The notes: a model not told the origin generated them from the sequence alone. Shown: positions 8,602 to 19,043, numbered from the stretch's first letter. The stretch: 64,000 nucleotides of DNA from Tenacibaculum sp. SZ-18 (GCF_002813915.1 NZ_CP019335.1:254888-318887), one strand, 5' to 3'. Numbers and translations: made by a program.

Positions 8602-9780
8602 ATGAAAGACCGTTTATTATATGGAAATACTTACGGTGCGGTCGAACATTCTTTTGATAGTAACGGAAGAGAAGAATTTCATTTTTTACAATTACGTAAA
8701 ATAAAGAATGAACTAACTGTAGAGGATTCAAAGAGTTTTTTGTCGATTGAGGATGTTATCAATTATCTTAAAAAAATCAGACAAGTTCATTTGGTTTTAG
8801 TAATTAATAATAACCAAGTATTATCAAAATCAATCCCGATTGTTGAGACGAAGAAAGATTTAGTATTCAAAAGTGCATATCCAACATTAGTAAGAAACGA
8901 TTTTCATGCACAGGTAGCGTATTCAAAAAGTACATCGTTTATTTCAATCGCAAGGAACCAATATCTAAATCAAGTTGTTCAAGAGTATTCCTCTAAGGAA
9001 ATAGATATTTTAGATGTCTTTTTAGGGAATCTATCTCTGTTAAATATTGGAGAATTAATTGAAGATGCAAATATTTATACTTCTAATGCCAAAATATTAA
9101 TTGAAAACACATATATAGAAGAAATTGATGGGAGAAAGTTTCACAAGGAAGTTTATAACATAAATGGCTTAAAAATTCAAAATTCATACCTTTTATCGTT
9201 AGCAGCAATTGTTGGGTTTTACATAAAAGGCAATATTCATTTTTCAAATGAATACTTTAAAAGGTTTAAGGAAAAAAGAAAATTCAACATAGGCTATAAA
9301 TTAGCCCTAGGAATTATCTTCTCTTTAGTACTCATTAACTTTCTGTATTTTAACAATTATAATAAAAAGGTAAATGATCTTCAACAAGAATTAGAGCTTA
9401 AAAAAGATGTAAAAGTCAAATTGAAGAAAATTTCAGTTACATTAGGTAAAAAAAGAAAGTTACTATCTGAGTTAGAAAATTCAAGTTTGATATCGGTGTC
9501 TAAATACACCGATCAAATAGTACAGAACATCCCTGAATCGGTTGTTTTAAAGGAGATAAATTATCAACCAATTAAAGGAACTTTAAGAAAAGGAAAAGAA
9601 GTGGTGTTTAAAGAAGGAGAAATTGAAGTAAAAGGAGTGTTAAATAATTATGATGAATTTACATCTTGGATAGATTCTATTGAGCAAAAAAAATGGATTA
9701 GTCAGTTACTTAAGTTGGCAACCGAAAAAGAGAAACGAAAAAAGGGATCTAGTTTTCATATTTTAATTCAACTAAAGTAA
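8602..9780 (+). CDS. GspL/PilN-like assembly protein
   Basis: A 392-residue single-span protein. An N-terminal cytoplasmic-type domain of about 225 residues is followed by one membrane segment (about 229-250), a charged coiled-coil (NNYNKKVNDLQQELELKKD) and a C-terminal periplasmic domain with FTSWIDSIEQKKWISQLLKL. The last segment resembles the ferredoxin-like domain of PilN/GspL. The topology and position just before a GspM/PilO-like gene match GspL, which anchors the ATPase to the platform. Sequence similarity in the cytoplasmic part is too weak to assert an actin-like fold by eye. Its stop overlaps the next start (TAATG). Confidence 0.68.
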   Translation: MKDRLLYGNTYGAVEHSFDSNGREEFHFLQLRKIKNELTVEDSKSFLSIEDVINYLKKIRQVHLVLVINNNQVLSKSIPIVETKKDLVFKSAYPTLVRNDFHAQVAYSKSTSFISIARNQYLNQVVQEYSSKEIDILDVFLGNLSLLNIGELIEDANIYTSNAKILIENTYIEEIDGRKFHKEVYNINGLKIQNSYLLSLAAIVGFYIKGNIHFSNEYFKRFKEKRKFNIGYKLALGIIFSLVLINFLYFNNYNKKVNDLQQELELKKDVKVKLKKISVTLGKKRKLLSELENSSLISVSKYTDQIVQNIPESVVLKEINYQPIKGTLRKGKEVVFKEGEIEVKGVLNNYDEFTSWIDSIEQKKWISQLLKLATEKEKRKKGSSFHILIQLK

Positions 9781-10298
9781 TGGATTATAGGAGAAAGAAT
9801 ATCATCTTACTAGTAGGTTTTTTAATAATACTACCCTTATTGTATTATACTGCCTTTAAAAGTACGTTAGATTTAAAAAACCGATACCAAAAATTGGTAA
9901 AGGAAAAGATAGAGATTGACAATGTTACGTCAAAAATGTTCGCATATAATCAAGAAGGCAAATACATAGATTCTGTTTTGGCGAAAGAGAATATTTTTGT
10001 GGATAACTCTTTTCAACAAATTTTATTAAAAAAAATCAATTCTCATCAAGAATTATCAAAAATTCAAATTCTAGAGTTTAACAACCCAATAGAGGTTTTA
10101 GATAATTCTATCAAATCACATTTGTACCCGATTACGTTAAAGGGGGATTTTAATAATTTATTGCAGTTTTTAAACTTTTTTGAAAGAGAGAGTTTAGGAG
10201 AAATTAAGTCATATAAATTTTTGAAGAAAAAAAATTATGCTAGGCGAAAAGAGTATTTAGTTTTAGAAGTTATTTTAAAAAGAGTACTTTCTGATTAA
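9780..10298 (+). CDS. GspM/PilO-like assembly protein
   Basis: A 172-residue protein with an N-terminal membrane span (about 8-25), a coiled-coil (LDLKNRYQKLVKEKIEIDN) and a small C-terminal alpha/beta domain including PITLKGDFNNLLQFLNFFE, a segment typical of PilO-type proteins. It overlaps the upstream GspL-like stop by one base, as GspL/GspM and PilN/PilO pairs usually do. It is the last gene of the operon; no obvious terminator follows before the Rhs promoter. Confidence 0.72.
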   Translation: MDYRRKNIILLVGFLIILPLLYYTAFKSTLDLKNRYQKLVKEKIEIDNVTSKMFAYNQEGKYIDSVLAKENIFVDNSFQQILLKKINSHQELSKIQILEFNNPIEVLDNSIKSHLYPITLKGDFNNLLQFLNFFERESLGEIKSYKFLKKKNYARRKEYLVLEVILKRVLSD

Positions 10299-10405
10299 CC
10301 TTCCCCTCAATATTCAATATGATAACAATAAGTAAAAAAAGCTATAAAACTTTGGGTAACAATTTTTAAAAGTGACAACATATTAGTTAAATAACTAAAA
10401 GTATG

Positions 10406-10413
10406 TATATTTG
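10406..10413 (+). promoter_or_regulatory. -7 element of the Rhs operon
   Basis: TATATTTG followed by CG is an exact TAnnTTTG match 53 bases upstream of the Rhs N-terminal gene, suggesting the toxin locus is transcribed independently of the secretion genes. The -33 element is not clear. Confidence 0.5.
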
Positions 10414-10465
10414 CGCCGGAGAAATAATTGTTTAATTAAAAATTGCTAAAAAATCAATTAATCTT

Positions 10466-13400
10466 ATGAAAAAATTATTGTTAAGCGTTGCTATAACGCT
10501 TGGATCTTTTATGGGTTATAGTCAACTCACAGGGTCAAATGGAAGTCCTATTGGAGGAGGAAGTACATCTTCTCAGGGTAATTTTTTACCTGAAGTAGTT
10601 CCGCCATCACCAGAAGCGGCGGCATTATCAAGATTTACTGAAGTGCCAGTATCTCATTACACGGGAATGGCAAATGTTTCAATTCCTATCCATACTATTT
10701 CGGTAAAAGGAATCCAAATTCCAATCAGTTTAAGTTATCATGGTCGTGGAGTTAAAGTTTCTGAGACAGCTCCAAGAACAGGAATGGGTTGGTCTCTAAC
10801 GTATGGCGGTGATATTTCACGTCAAATTAGAGGGAAGGCTGATGAGTCAGGTTATTTAGGAAATGCTTCAGACTTTATGTCTGTTCCATTAAGCGAGGAT
10901 GCCAGAGCTAATTTTTTCTCAAGAGAGACCCAAATAACAGATTATGATTATTATCCAGATCAATTTACTTTTAGTGGAGGAGGAACAAGTGGAAAGTTTG
11001 TTTTTGATTATGAAACTTTAGAGCCTGTTGTTCAAAGTTTTGGTGATGTAAAGATAATTTCAGAGCGAGAAGTTATTAATAGGATAAAGAAGCGAATAAT
11101 TGGATTCAAAGTTATAGATGCATCGGGTAATACATTTTACTATGGGATTTCTAAAGATAGACAAAGAGAAGCAAGAGATTATCAACGCTCTTCAATAGGA
11201 GAATCAATATATTATAATGGAAATGTTGTTAGAGATGGTCATGGATCTGGTGAACAAAACTTCAGTTCTTGGAAGCTCATGGATATAGAAACTGCTTATG
11301 GAGAGATGATTAGCTACCACTATGAAGTAGAAAGTATACAGCGATACGATAAATCTTATGATAAACATTCCCCATATCCTGCATCAACTACTAATTTGGG
11401 AGATATGACGAATATTTTAACAATGAGTTCTAAAATAAATAGGATTGATGAGACGGTTTATCAATTAAGTAGAATAACCTATAACCAAGGAAGTATTGTT
11501 TTTACAAAAGAAACTAATTTAAGAGAAGATTATGAAGGGCACGCTCTTGATAAAATAACCGTTTACGATCAAAATAATAGAAAAATAAAGGCATTTGATT
11601 TAAATTATACATATACTACAAGTACTGATTATTCAAATGTATTAAGTCATATTACCAATTTAAATTTATTTGGGAAGTCGTTAAAACGTATGTTTTTAAC
11701 CAGTATTGATGAAGAAGGTAGTTCGGAGGCGAAATTACCTCCATATGAATTTACATACAATTCTACTGTTTTACCTAGTCGTTTTTCAACTCGTCAAGAT
11801 TATTGGGGATATTACAATGGGGCAGAGCGTAACGGTCCTTTTTTAAGAATGTTTGAGTATGGTACTTTCAAACCAGATAGAAGGGTTCATTTAGAAAACT
11901 CTAAAGCAGGTATTCTAGAGCAGATTAAGTATCCTACAGGAGGAATAACTAAGTTCACTTATGAACATAATACGGGAGCGTCACCTTCTTTTATTAACGA
12001 GGTAGTTACACCTGATATTAATCCAGAGTCTGAGGTAGGAGTAAAAATAGAATTAACAAAGAGTGATTTCATTGATAGTTCTACTGGAACTTATAAGGTA
12101 TTAAATTATGATATTCCTGCAGGAGTTACTGCAACTTACAAACTAGAATGTTTTCATGTAAGAGAAGCTAACGGAGATCCAAATATTCCAGACTGTATTT
12201 TTCAAGTTCTGAAGGATGGTTATGAAATGGAAATAGGTAGAGAAGTTAGCTTTAGTACTTGCCGAGGAGGTGGAACAGTTAGTTTCAAGCCTTTAGTCCC
12301 AAGGCATCCTAATGTTCCAGTAGATTTACATTTAAATCCTGATTATGATTTCAAATTAACCATTACCTATGATCAACCCATACCTATGCTATACTCTGGT
12401 GGTAAAAGAATTAAAAAGATAGAGTATATTACTGAACATGATACAAGAATCAAAGAATTTGATTATAATAGAGGCGGAAATACTAGTGGTGTTGTAATAG
12501 GTTTACCTTCTTATTTGCTTATCGATAAGTATAAAAATAATAGTGCTTGTACTAATTTTATAATTGCTTATTTTGACCAGACAAGTGCTTTTAGTTCTTA
12601 TCAGGCTAATACTATTGGTTATTCTTTTGTAACAGAATTTAATGGTACAAAAGATATAAATGAAGGTAAGACAGAATATTATTTTACAAATTTACCTGAT
12701 GGAGGAGGAGATTATTATGAGTTTCCTTATCATCCCCCGACAGATAACGAATGGTTAAGAGGTAAAAACGTAAATACATTAACCTATAGTAATGTTCCTT
12801 CCAGAGGGTATGTTTTAGAAAAAGAAGTAATCACTAATTATTTGTATGGAGATCATTTTTATGGTTTTGACCTTGTTGGTGGTACTTTTACCTATCCTGA
12901 TTTTAAATTTAATCCACCAGCAGAATATTTAGGTTGGACTGAAGAAAAGAGTTCCTTAGGAAAAGTTGGAGTCAATGAAAGTAGAACATTATTTAAGCTA
13001 CCATTATTTATGAGGAAAAGGCCTGTTAATCCTCTTGACAGGTATACTTCAGGTTTGCGTGTATATTATTTAACAGGAGGAACAGTAGATTTGTATAGCA
13101 CTACCGAACGCAATTATTTCGATGGCAAAGTATTGGAGAGTGAAACGAAGTATTTCTATGATTACCCTAGGCATTACCAGTTAAAGCGTACTGAAATGAC
13201 TGATAGTAGAGGAGATGTCTATAAAACAGAGAACGGGTATAATTCATCTTTAATGGCTCAAAATAGAATGCAACCTGTAACTTCTACTTCTTATAAAAAT
13301 GGCACCAAATTAGGTGTTCAACATTCGGAATATGGTCCTTTTAATGGAGTTTTATTACCATCTGTAATACAAACAAGTAAAGGAAACCAAGCCTTAGTAG

Positions 13401-13873
13401 AAGATAGAGCTATTTTTCATGATTATGATTATGGAAATCCAAAAGTAGTGAGTAAAAAAGATGGATCAATGATTTACTATGTTTGGGGGTATAATAAAAC
13501 TCAACCAATTGCTAAAATTGAGGGATTACAGATGACTTCAGTTTATCAGCCTGATAAAAAACGTTACTATGTGAGTTATAATTTCACTCCAGAACAAAAC
13601 CAAGCAATTGTAAATGCAATTAATGCTTCTAATAATGATACAAATGAAGCTAAGGAGAATACTTTGCGTTCATATTTAACTGCCTTACGTAATGCTTTTG
13701 CTGCATCACAGGTTACAACTTTTACTTATGATCCATTGGTTGGAGTAACGAGTATAACCGATCCAAGAGGAGAGGTAATGTATTATGAGTACGATGAATT
13801 TAACAGATTAAAATTTGTTAAAAACACAGAGGAAGAGATTTTAAAAGAACACACGTACAACTATAAAAATTAA
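10466..13873 (+). CDS. Rhs-family shell protein, N-terminal partner
   Basis: An 1135-residue exported protein with a signal peptide ending YSQ. Its N-terminal region (about 45-110: PVSHYTGMANVSIPIH, ISLSYHGRGVKVSETAPRTGMGWSL) is the start seen in Bacteroidota Rhs/wall-associated proteins. Many YD-type strands follow, and the extreme C-terminus has ITDPRGEVMYYEYDEFNRL, a typical YD repeat. It stops 7 bases before a second gene that continues the YD-repeat shell, so the Rhs structure is split over two polypeptides as is common in this phylum. It contains no toxin domain. I infer it forms half of the hollow shell that encloses the toxin of the next gene. Confidence 0.85.
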   Translation: MKKLLLSVAITLGSFMGYSQLTGSNGSPIGGGSTSSQGNFLPEVVPPSPEAAALSRFTEVPVSHYTGMANVSIPIHTISVKGIQIPISLSYHGRGVKVSETAPRTGMGWSLTYGGDISRQIRGKADESGYLGNASDFMSVPLSEDARANFFSRETQITDYDYYPDQFTFSGGGTSGKFVFDYETLEPVVQSFGDVKIISEREVINRIKKRIIGFKVIDASGNTFYYGISKDRQREARDYQRSSIGESIYYNGNVVRDGHGSGEQNFSSWKLMDIETAYGEMISYHYEVESIQRYDKSYDKHSPYPASTTNLGDMTNILTMSSKINRIDETVYQLSRITYNQGSIVFTKETNLREDYEGHALDKITVYDQNNRKIKAFDLNYTYTTSTDYSNVLSHITNLNLFGKSLKRMFLTSIDEEGSSEAKLPPYEFTYNSTVLPSRFSTRQDYWGYYNGAERNGPFLRMFEYGTFKPDRRVHLENSKAGILEQIKYPTGGITKFTYEHNTGASPSFINEVVTPDINPESEVGVKIELTKSDFIDSSTGTYKVLNYDIPAGVTATYKLECFHVREANGDPNIPDCIFQVLKDGYEMEIGREVSFSTCRGGGTVSFKPLVPRHPNVPVDLHLNPDYDFKLTITYDQPIPMLYSGGKRIKKIEYITEHDTRIKEFDYNRGGNTSGVVIGLPSYLLIDKYKNNSACTNFIIAYFDQTSAFSSYQANTIGYSFVTEFNGTKDINEGKTEYYFTNLPDGGGDYYEFPYHPPTDNEWLRGKNVNTLTYSNVPSRGYVLEKEVITNYLYGDHFYGFDLVGGTFTYPDFKFNPPAEYLGWTEEKSSLGKVGVNESRTLFKLPLFMRKRPVNPLDRYTSGLRVYYLTGGTVDLYSTTERNYFDGKVLESETKYFYDYPRHYQLKRTEMTDSRGDVYKTENGYNSSLMAQNRMQPVTSTSYKNGTKLGVQHSEYGPFNGVLLPSVIQTSKGNQALVEDRAIFHDYDYGNPKVVSKKDGSMIYYVWGYNKTQPIAKIEGLQMTSVYQPDKKRYYVSYNFTPEQNQAIVNAINASNNDTNEAKENTLRSYLTALRNAFAASQVTTFTYDPLVGVTSITDPRGEVMYYEYDEFNRLKFVKNTEEEILKEHTYNYKN

Positions 13874-13880
13874 GAAAAAG

Positions 13881-16800
13881 ATGAAAAAGTTAGTATTTAT
13901 ACTTTTAGTGTTGCCATTTGTGATGTACGCACAAAGCACTAATGAGAATCATGTAGTAACTAAGGTGTATAAGAAAGGAACTACAACACCTATTACAGGA
14001 CATAATAAAGATGAAGTAATGACTAGCGTCCAGTATTTTGATGGACTAGGTCGTTTAAAACAAACTGTTGGCGTTAATGCGGGAGGAAATACAGTTTCTG
14101 AGAATACTATTCCAATTGATTGGACAGTAAATGCAACTGCTACTGATTTTTTTAACAGAAACGGAGCTTCAACTGAGAACAAAATTGTAAGCGGAACTAC
14201 CCCATTTGGAGGTACAGATTTACTATGGGAATGTATACCAGATGCTGCTAGTGGAGCAGATGGAGGCTGGAATACAGATTTTTTTACGATTGATAATACC
14301 AAAACCTATCGTTATACAATTTGGGTTAAGAAAAATAAAACCGGATCAACATCTCATGGGAGAACATATCATGGAATTGGTTGGAATGATGTTAACAATT
14401 TAAGTGGAACAATTAATTCCAATCCTTATTTTATCGTTAATTTCTTACCAGAGGCAAACAAATGGTATTTATTAGTTGGTATTGTACATCCTCACACTTA
14501 TAGAGGTTCAGATTCAGGAGTAAGTGGTGTATACGATACGAATGGAAATAAGGTTTTGGATGGAATAGAATTTAGATGGCGTTCAGATAAAACATCTACC
14601 AGATTAAGAAATTATTTGTATTACTGTACAGATGCCAGCGTTCGTCAATACTTTTGGAGTCCATTGTTTCAAGAGATGGATGGAGGAGAAATCCCGTTAG
14701 ATGATGTGATTACTGAAAGTTCACCTGTAATTGCACAGGAGAATATCAAAGATATTGTCTCACATGTAGAGTACGATAATTTAGGCAGAATGACCAAAGA
14801 GTATTTACCACTTACTAATGGAAGTGGTGATGCGAACTTTCGTACGGGTGAAATGGGAATAGAAACGCAAAGATATTATGCAAATAAATATGCGAAAGAC
14901 TTTGCTGGAGTAACTCTACCATCTCAAGTAAATGCATATTCAGAAAAAGCATATGATTACTCTCCGTTAAATAGAGTTACACAACAAGCTGCTCCAGGAA
15001 CCGATTGGAAATTAGGAAACGGACATGAGATTAAGTTTGATTATGATGTAAATTCTACTGGAGAAGTTAAAGTTTATTCTGTAACAACAACTTTTGCTAA
15101 TAATACCTATACACCAACCTTACAAGGTGGAACTGCTTCTTATGGAGAAGGAGAATTGTCAAAAACCGTTACGAAAGATGAGAATTGGAAGTCGGATCAG
15201 ACACACATCAAAGACCATACTACAGAAGAGTTTAAAAACAAAAGTGGACAGGTAGTTTTAAAACGCACGTATAACCAAAATCAAAAACACGATACGTATT
15301 ATGTATATGATGACTTTGGGAATTTAACCTATGTAATTCCTCCAAAGGCAGAAGGAACAGTTGCAAAACCAACTTCAACACAATTAAGTGAATTATGTTA
15401 TCAATATGTCTATGACTATAGAAACCGTTTGGTTGAAAAGAAAATACCAGGCAAAGGATGGGAATATATCGTATATGATAAATTAGATCGTCCTGTATTA
15501 ACTCAAGATGCTAATCAACATGTTAAAACAAATTCAAATGGTCAATTAGATAGAGAGTTGTTATTTACAAAGTATGATCAGTTAGGAAGAGTTGTATATA
15601 CAGGAATTACGAAGAACCTTTCTTCGAGAACAACTTTGCAAAATACGGCTAACACAGGAGATTATGAGCAATACGAAAACAGAACAACAGGTAAGCAAAA
15701 CTACGGAGGAGTCGATATTTATTATTCAAAATCAGCAATTCCGAGAGTTGTTAGTGAAGTTTATACGATTAACTATTATGATACCTATATAAATTTACCG
15801 ACTGATTTCGTAGCTCCTAAAAAAGTCTATAGTGATACTGACAATGTTACCACCAATACGAAAGGATTAGCAACAGTTTCAAAAGTAAAAGTTTTAGGAA
15901 CTAGTAGTTGGATTACCACAGCTACGTATTACGACAAAAAAGCACGACCTATTTATGTATATAGTAAAAACGATTATTTACAAACCACAGATATTGTAGA
16001 AAGTAAATTAGATGATTTTACAGGAAAAGTGTTAGAAACAAAAACCACACACACAAAAGCGGGTAAAGACCCTATTGTAACCATTGATCGTTTTGAATAC
16101 GACCATATGGATCGTTTAGTAAGTCAAAACCAACAAATAGATGATCAAATTTCTGAGCGTATCGTAAAGAACAATTACGATGATATGGGTCAGTTAGAAA
16201 GTAAAGTATTAGGAAACGGAACGAAAGCAGGATATAGATATAATATTGAGTCAGTTGTTTCGGTTTCTGATAATATCATTACAAAAGTTGGTGGAGGAAA
16301 TACCTCATGGGATGGTGATATTTCTACTCAAGGAAGTATTAATGGAGATGGTTATGTTGAATTTATCTCAGAGACGAAAGGGAAATACTACATGGCAGGA
16401 TTATCAAATAATAATAATACAGCATCATTTCAAAGTATAAAATTTGCTATTTATATAAATCACTCAGTTTATATCTACGAATCTGGAGCAAATAAAGGCA
16501 TACGTTTAAGCTATAACGCAGGGGATATATTCAGAGTAGAACGTATAGGAAACACCATTCATTACAAAAAAAATGGAGAAACTTTTTATGTTTCAACAAA
16601 GAAGTCTACTGAAGAATTATTTGGAGATGTGAGTATGTATCACACAGGAGGTAAAATCAAAGATTTCAAAATCGTAGACAACAGTAAAGGATTACAAAAA
16701 GTTGATTACAACTACAATGTACGTGGATGGTTAACAAATATTAATGATGATGTTTCAAATGACAATGATTTGTTTAACTTTAGCATACAATACAACGACC

Positions 16801-18557
16801 CAAGTGTGGAGCTAAACAAGCGTTTATATAATGGTAATATTGCCCAAACCAGCTGGCAAACTCAAAATGTAGATAATACTAGAAAAACCTACAACTATAC
16901 CTATGATGCTTTGAATCGTATTACAAATGCTTCAGGTGTTTCAACATCAAATTATGATGTAGGACATAACAATATTCCAATTTCATATGATAAGAATGGA
17001 AATATAATGCGATTATATAGATATGGTCATACAAATGCAGGAGCGACGACATTTGGAGGAATGGATAATTTATACTACACCTATGATAATGGAAATAAAT
17101 TATTAAAAGTTACCGATATTGCTAATAAAACCTACGGTTTTAAAGATGGCGCAAACTCAGGTAACGATTATACCTACGATGCTAATGGAAATATGATATC
17201 CGATGCTAACAAAGGTATCACTAGTATTGAATACAATCATTTGAATTTACCAACAAAAGTTAGTATGGGAAGTATTGGTAAAACAGGTACAACACTTACG
17301 GGTACTATTGATTATGTTTACGATGCAAGTGGAGTAAAACTTTCTAAAACAGTAACAGAAGTAAGTAGTACAAGACCTCCAGCTATCATAACACAATACG
17401 CTGGTAATCACATTTACGAAAATGGAGATTTACAATTCTTTAACCACGCAGAAGGTTACATACAACCTGTCATTGCGAGCGGTAGCGCGGCAATCTCATC
17501 ATTTGATTACGTTTACCAATACAAAGACCATTTAGGAAACATTCGTTTATCATATACCGATGTAAATGGTGATGGTGTAATTACAGCAAGTACTGAAATT
17601 ATTGAAGAAAAGAATTACTATCCATTTGGACTGCAACATAAAGGATATAACAATACCGTAAACTCCATAGGAAACAGTACGGCGCAAAAGTTTGGGTATA
17701 ATGGAGTTGAATATAATGAAAGTTTAGGGCTAAATCTTCATGAAATGGACGTGCGAATGTATGATCCTACAATTGGTAGATTTAATGGAATAGATCCTGT
17801 TACGCATCACTCTTTCGGAACAAGTGTAGCATTTGATAATAACCCTATATTTTGGGCTGATCCTAGTGGAGCTGATGCTACTACTGGTGGAGCTGATTGG
17901 TCTGGATTTGAGTTAGGCGCTGGTAGAGAATTTTATAGGAATAAGAATCAATCATCAAATTCTGAATCAAGTGAATCACCAGATGACACTTATAAAGTTT
18001 CGAAAGATGGTAAAATTACAAAAGTTGATGATAAAAAGTATTTTGATAAAAATGGGAAAGAAGTTGATAAGCTTATATCAGAAAAAACAAAAAAAGAGAA
18101 ATTTGTTGATAAAGGAATTTTAAATCATGTAGACGAAGATACTTCTTATACAAAGGGAAATCCTTTATATCAATACTTTTATGCACCAAATTCTAGTAAA
18201 ACAAAGCTATTATATAATTGGTTAGTATATAATACTAATGTTGAGTTTTCTTTACTTACTTATCCAAATCATGCTTATATTTCAACTTCCTTTTCTGTAG
18301 ATAGTGAAGCAGGTGGGTTAGATATACTTAGAGAAACTATATTGGAAGGAGTTTTTAAGAAGTTCTCATTTACTCACAGTCATCCTTCAGGTAATAGTAC
18401 TCCATCAGGCTATTCTATTTTTCATTCAAAAGACGGTGATAAGAAAGTAGCTCTTTATTACAAGGAAAAGTTCCCAGGAATTAAGATAGATTGGTATATA
18501 AAAACAGCTGGAAGGTTGAAATTAACAAAATATAATTATAAAAAAGTTTTAGATTAA
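13881..18557 (+). CDS. Rhs-core polymorphic toxin with JAB-like C-terminal domain
   Basis: A 1558-residue exported protein (signal peptide ending YAQ). Order: DUF6443-type start (VQYFDGLGRLKQTVGVNA); an inserted beta-sandwich (about 77-270); YD repeats; a second inserted lectin-like domain (about 788-936); more YD repeats; then the Rhs core near 1240-1335 (YYPFGLQHKGY, DPTIGRFNGIDP, NNPIFWADPSG). A variable tip follows the core, as in polymorphic toxins. It ends in a domain resembling JAB-like toxin 1: VEFSLL, HSHP at 1499-1502, PSG, and a downstream Gly-Asp. JAB folds are usually metalloproteases or deubiquitinases, so protein cleavage is the likely activity, but it is unproven. The next gene is the candidate immunity gene. 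Confidence 0.85.
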   Translation: MKKLVFILLVLPFVMYAQSTNENHVVTKVYKKGTTTPITGHNKDEVMTSVQYFDGLGRLKQTVGVNAGGNTVSENTIPIDWTVNATATDFFNRNGASTENKIVSGTTPFGGTDLLWECIPDAASGADGGWNTDFFTIDNTKTYRYTIWVKKNKTGSTSHGRTYHGIGWNDVNNLSGTINSNPYFIVNFLPEANKWYLLVGIVHPHTYRGSDSGVSGVYDTNGNKVLDGIEFRWRSDKTSTRLRNYLYYCTDASVRQYFWSPLFQEMDGGEIPLDDVITESSPVIAQENIKDIVSHVEYDNLGRMTKEYLPLTNGSGDANFRTGEMGIETQRYYANKYAKDFAGVTLPSQVNAYSEKAYDYSPLNRVTQQAAPGTDWKLGNGHEIKFDYDVNSTGEVKVYSVTTTFANNTYTPTLQGGTASYGEGELSKTVTKDENWKSDQTHIKDHTTEEFKNKSGQVVLKRTYNQNQKHDTYYVYDDFGNLTYVIPPKAEGTVAKPTSTQLSELCYQYVYDYRNRLVEKKIPGKGWEYIVYDKLDRPVLTQDANQHVKTNSNGQLDRELLFTKYDQLGRVVYTGITKNLSSRTTLQNTANTGDYEQYENRTTGKQNYGGVDIYYSKSAIPRVVSEVYTINYYDTYINLPTDFVAPKKVYSDTDNVTTNTKGLATVSKVKVLGTSSWITTATYYDKKARPIYVYSKNDYLQTTDIVESKLDDFTGKVLETKTTHTKAGKDPIVTIDRFEYDHMDRLVSQNQQIDDQISERIVKNNYDDMGQLESKVLGNGTKAGYRYNIESVVSVSDNIITKVGGGNTSWDGDISTQGSINGDGYVEFISETKGKYYMAGLSNNNNTASFQSIKFAIYINHSVYIYESGANKGIRLSYNAGDIFRVERIGNTIHYKKNGETFYVSTKKSTEELFGDVSMYHTGGKIKDFKIVDNSKGLQKVDYNYNVRGWLTNINDDVSNDNDLFNFSIQYNDPSVELNKRLYNGNIAQTSWQTQNVDNTRKTYNYTYDALNRITNASGVSTSNYDVGHNNIPISYDKNGNIMRLYRYGHTNAGATTFGGMDNLYYTYDNGNKLLKVTDIANKTYGFKDGANSGNDYTYDANGNMISDANKGITSIEYNHLNLPTKVSMGSIGKTGTTLTGTIDYVYDASGVKLSKTVTEVSSTRPPAIITQYAGNHIYENGDLQFFNHAEGYIQPVIASGSAAISSFDYVYQYKDHLGNIRLSYTDVNGDGVITASTEIIEEKNYYPFGLQHKGYNNTVNSIGNSTAQKFGYNGVEYNESLGLNLHEMDVRMYDPTIGRFNGIDPVTHHSFGTSVAFDNNPIFWADPSGADATTGGADWSGFELGAGREFYRNKNQSSNSESSESPDDTYKVSKDGKITKVDDKKYFDKNGKEVDKLISEKTKKEKFVDKGILNHVDEDTSYTKGNPLYQYFYAPNSSKTKLLYNWLVYNTNVEFSLLTYPNHAYISTSFSVDSEAGGLDILRETILEGVFKKFSFTHSHPSGNSTPSGYSIFHSKDGDKKVALYYKEKFPGIKIDWYIKTAGRLKLTKYNYKKVLD

Positions 18558-18559
18558 AT

Positions 18560-19033
18560 ATGAAAAAGTATCTTTTGGTAATATTAAGCACAATTGTTAT
18601 ATGCTGTAAATCACAAAATCAGAATTACAGTTACGAAGAATTTTTAGGATTAAGTTCAACACATGAAATTAATAATGATAAATTAATAGATGCTCTAAAT
18701 GAATTAATTATTGATAATAATTTGTTTGGAGAATTTAAAAGTAAAGTTCTAGTATTAAATGTTGAAAAACAATTATCAAAAAATAAAATTTGCATAACTA
18801 TAACAGACTATAAAGTTTTCAAAAATCATAGACCTGAACTTTTCGAGAAACTAAAAGGATATACAACCTATAATAAAATTCCTGTTTTATTGTATGGTAA
18901 AATAGATCATTCTTTTTTTAAGAAAACTGATCATCATTTCTATGATGTTACAGGTAAATTACCGTCTTACAATTTAGACAATCCTCCTATCATTTATGAT
19001 CCAAAAATTATTTGTTTTGAAATTGACAATTAA
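18560..19033 (+). CDS. Putative immunity protein for the Rhs-JAB toxin
   Basis: A 157-residue protein starting 2 bases after the Rhs toxin stop. It has an N-terminal signal sequence with Cys-Cys at about 15-16, probably a lipoprotein signal, so the product should be in the periplasm or on the outer membrane. No known domain is recognised; the mature part mixes helices (NDKLIDALNELIIDNN) and strands (KICITITDYKVF). Size, export signal and position directly after a toxin domain are what is expected of an immunity protein against an extracytoplasmic effector. Both genes end at the 19044-19105 hairpins. The assignment is from context only. Confidence 0.6.
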   Translation: MKKYLLVILSTIVICCKSQNQNYSYEEFLGLSSTHEINNDKLIDALNELIIDNNLFGEFKSKVLVLNVEKQLSKNKICITITDYKVFKNHRPELFEKLKGYTTYNKIPVLLYGKIDHSFFKKTDHHFYDVTGKLPSYNLDNPPIIYDPKIICFEIDN

Positions 19034-19043
19034 GACCCGATAG

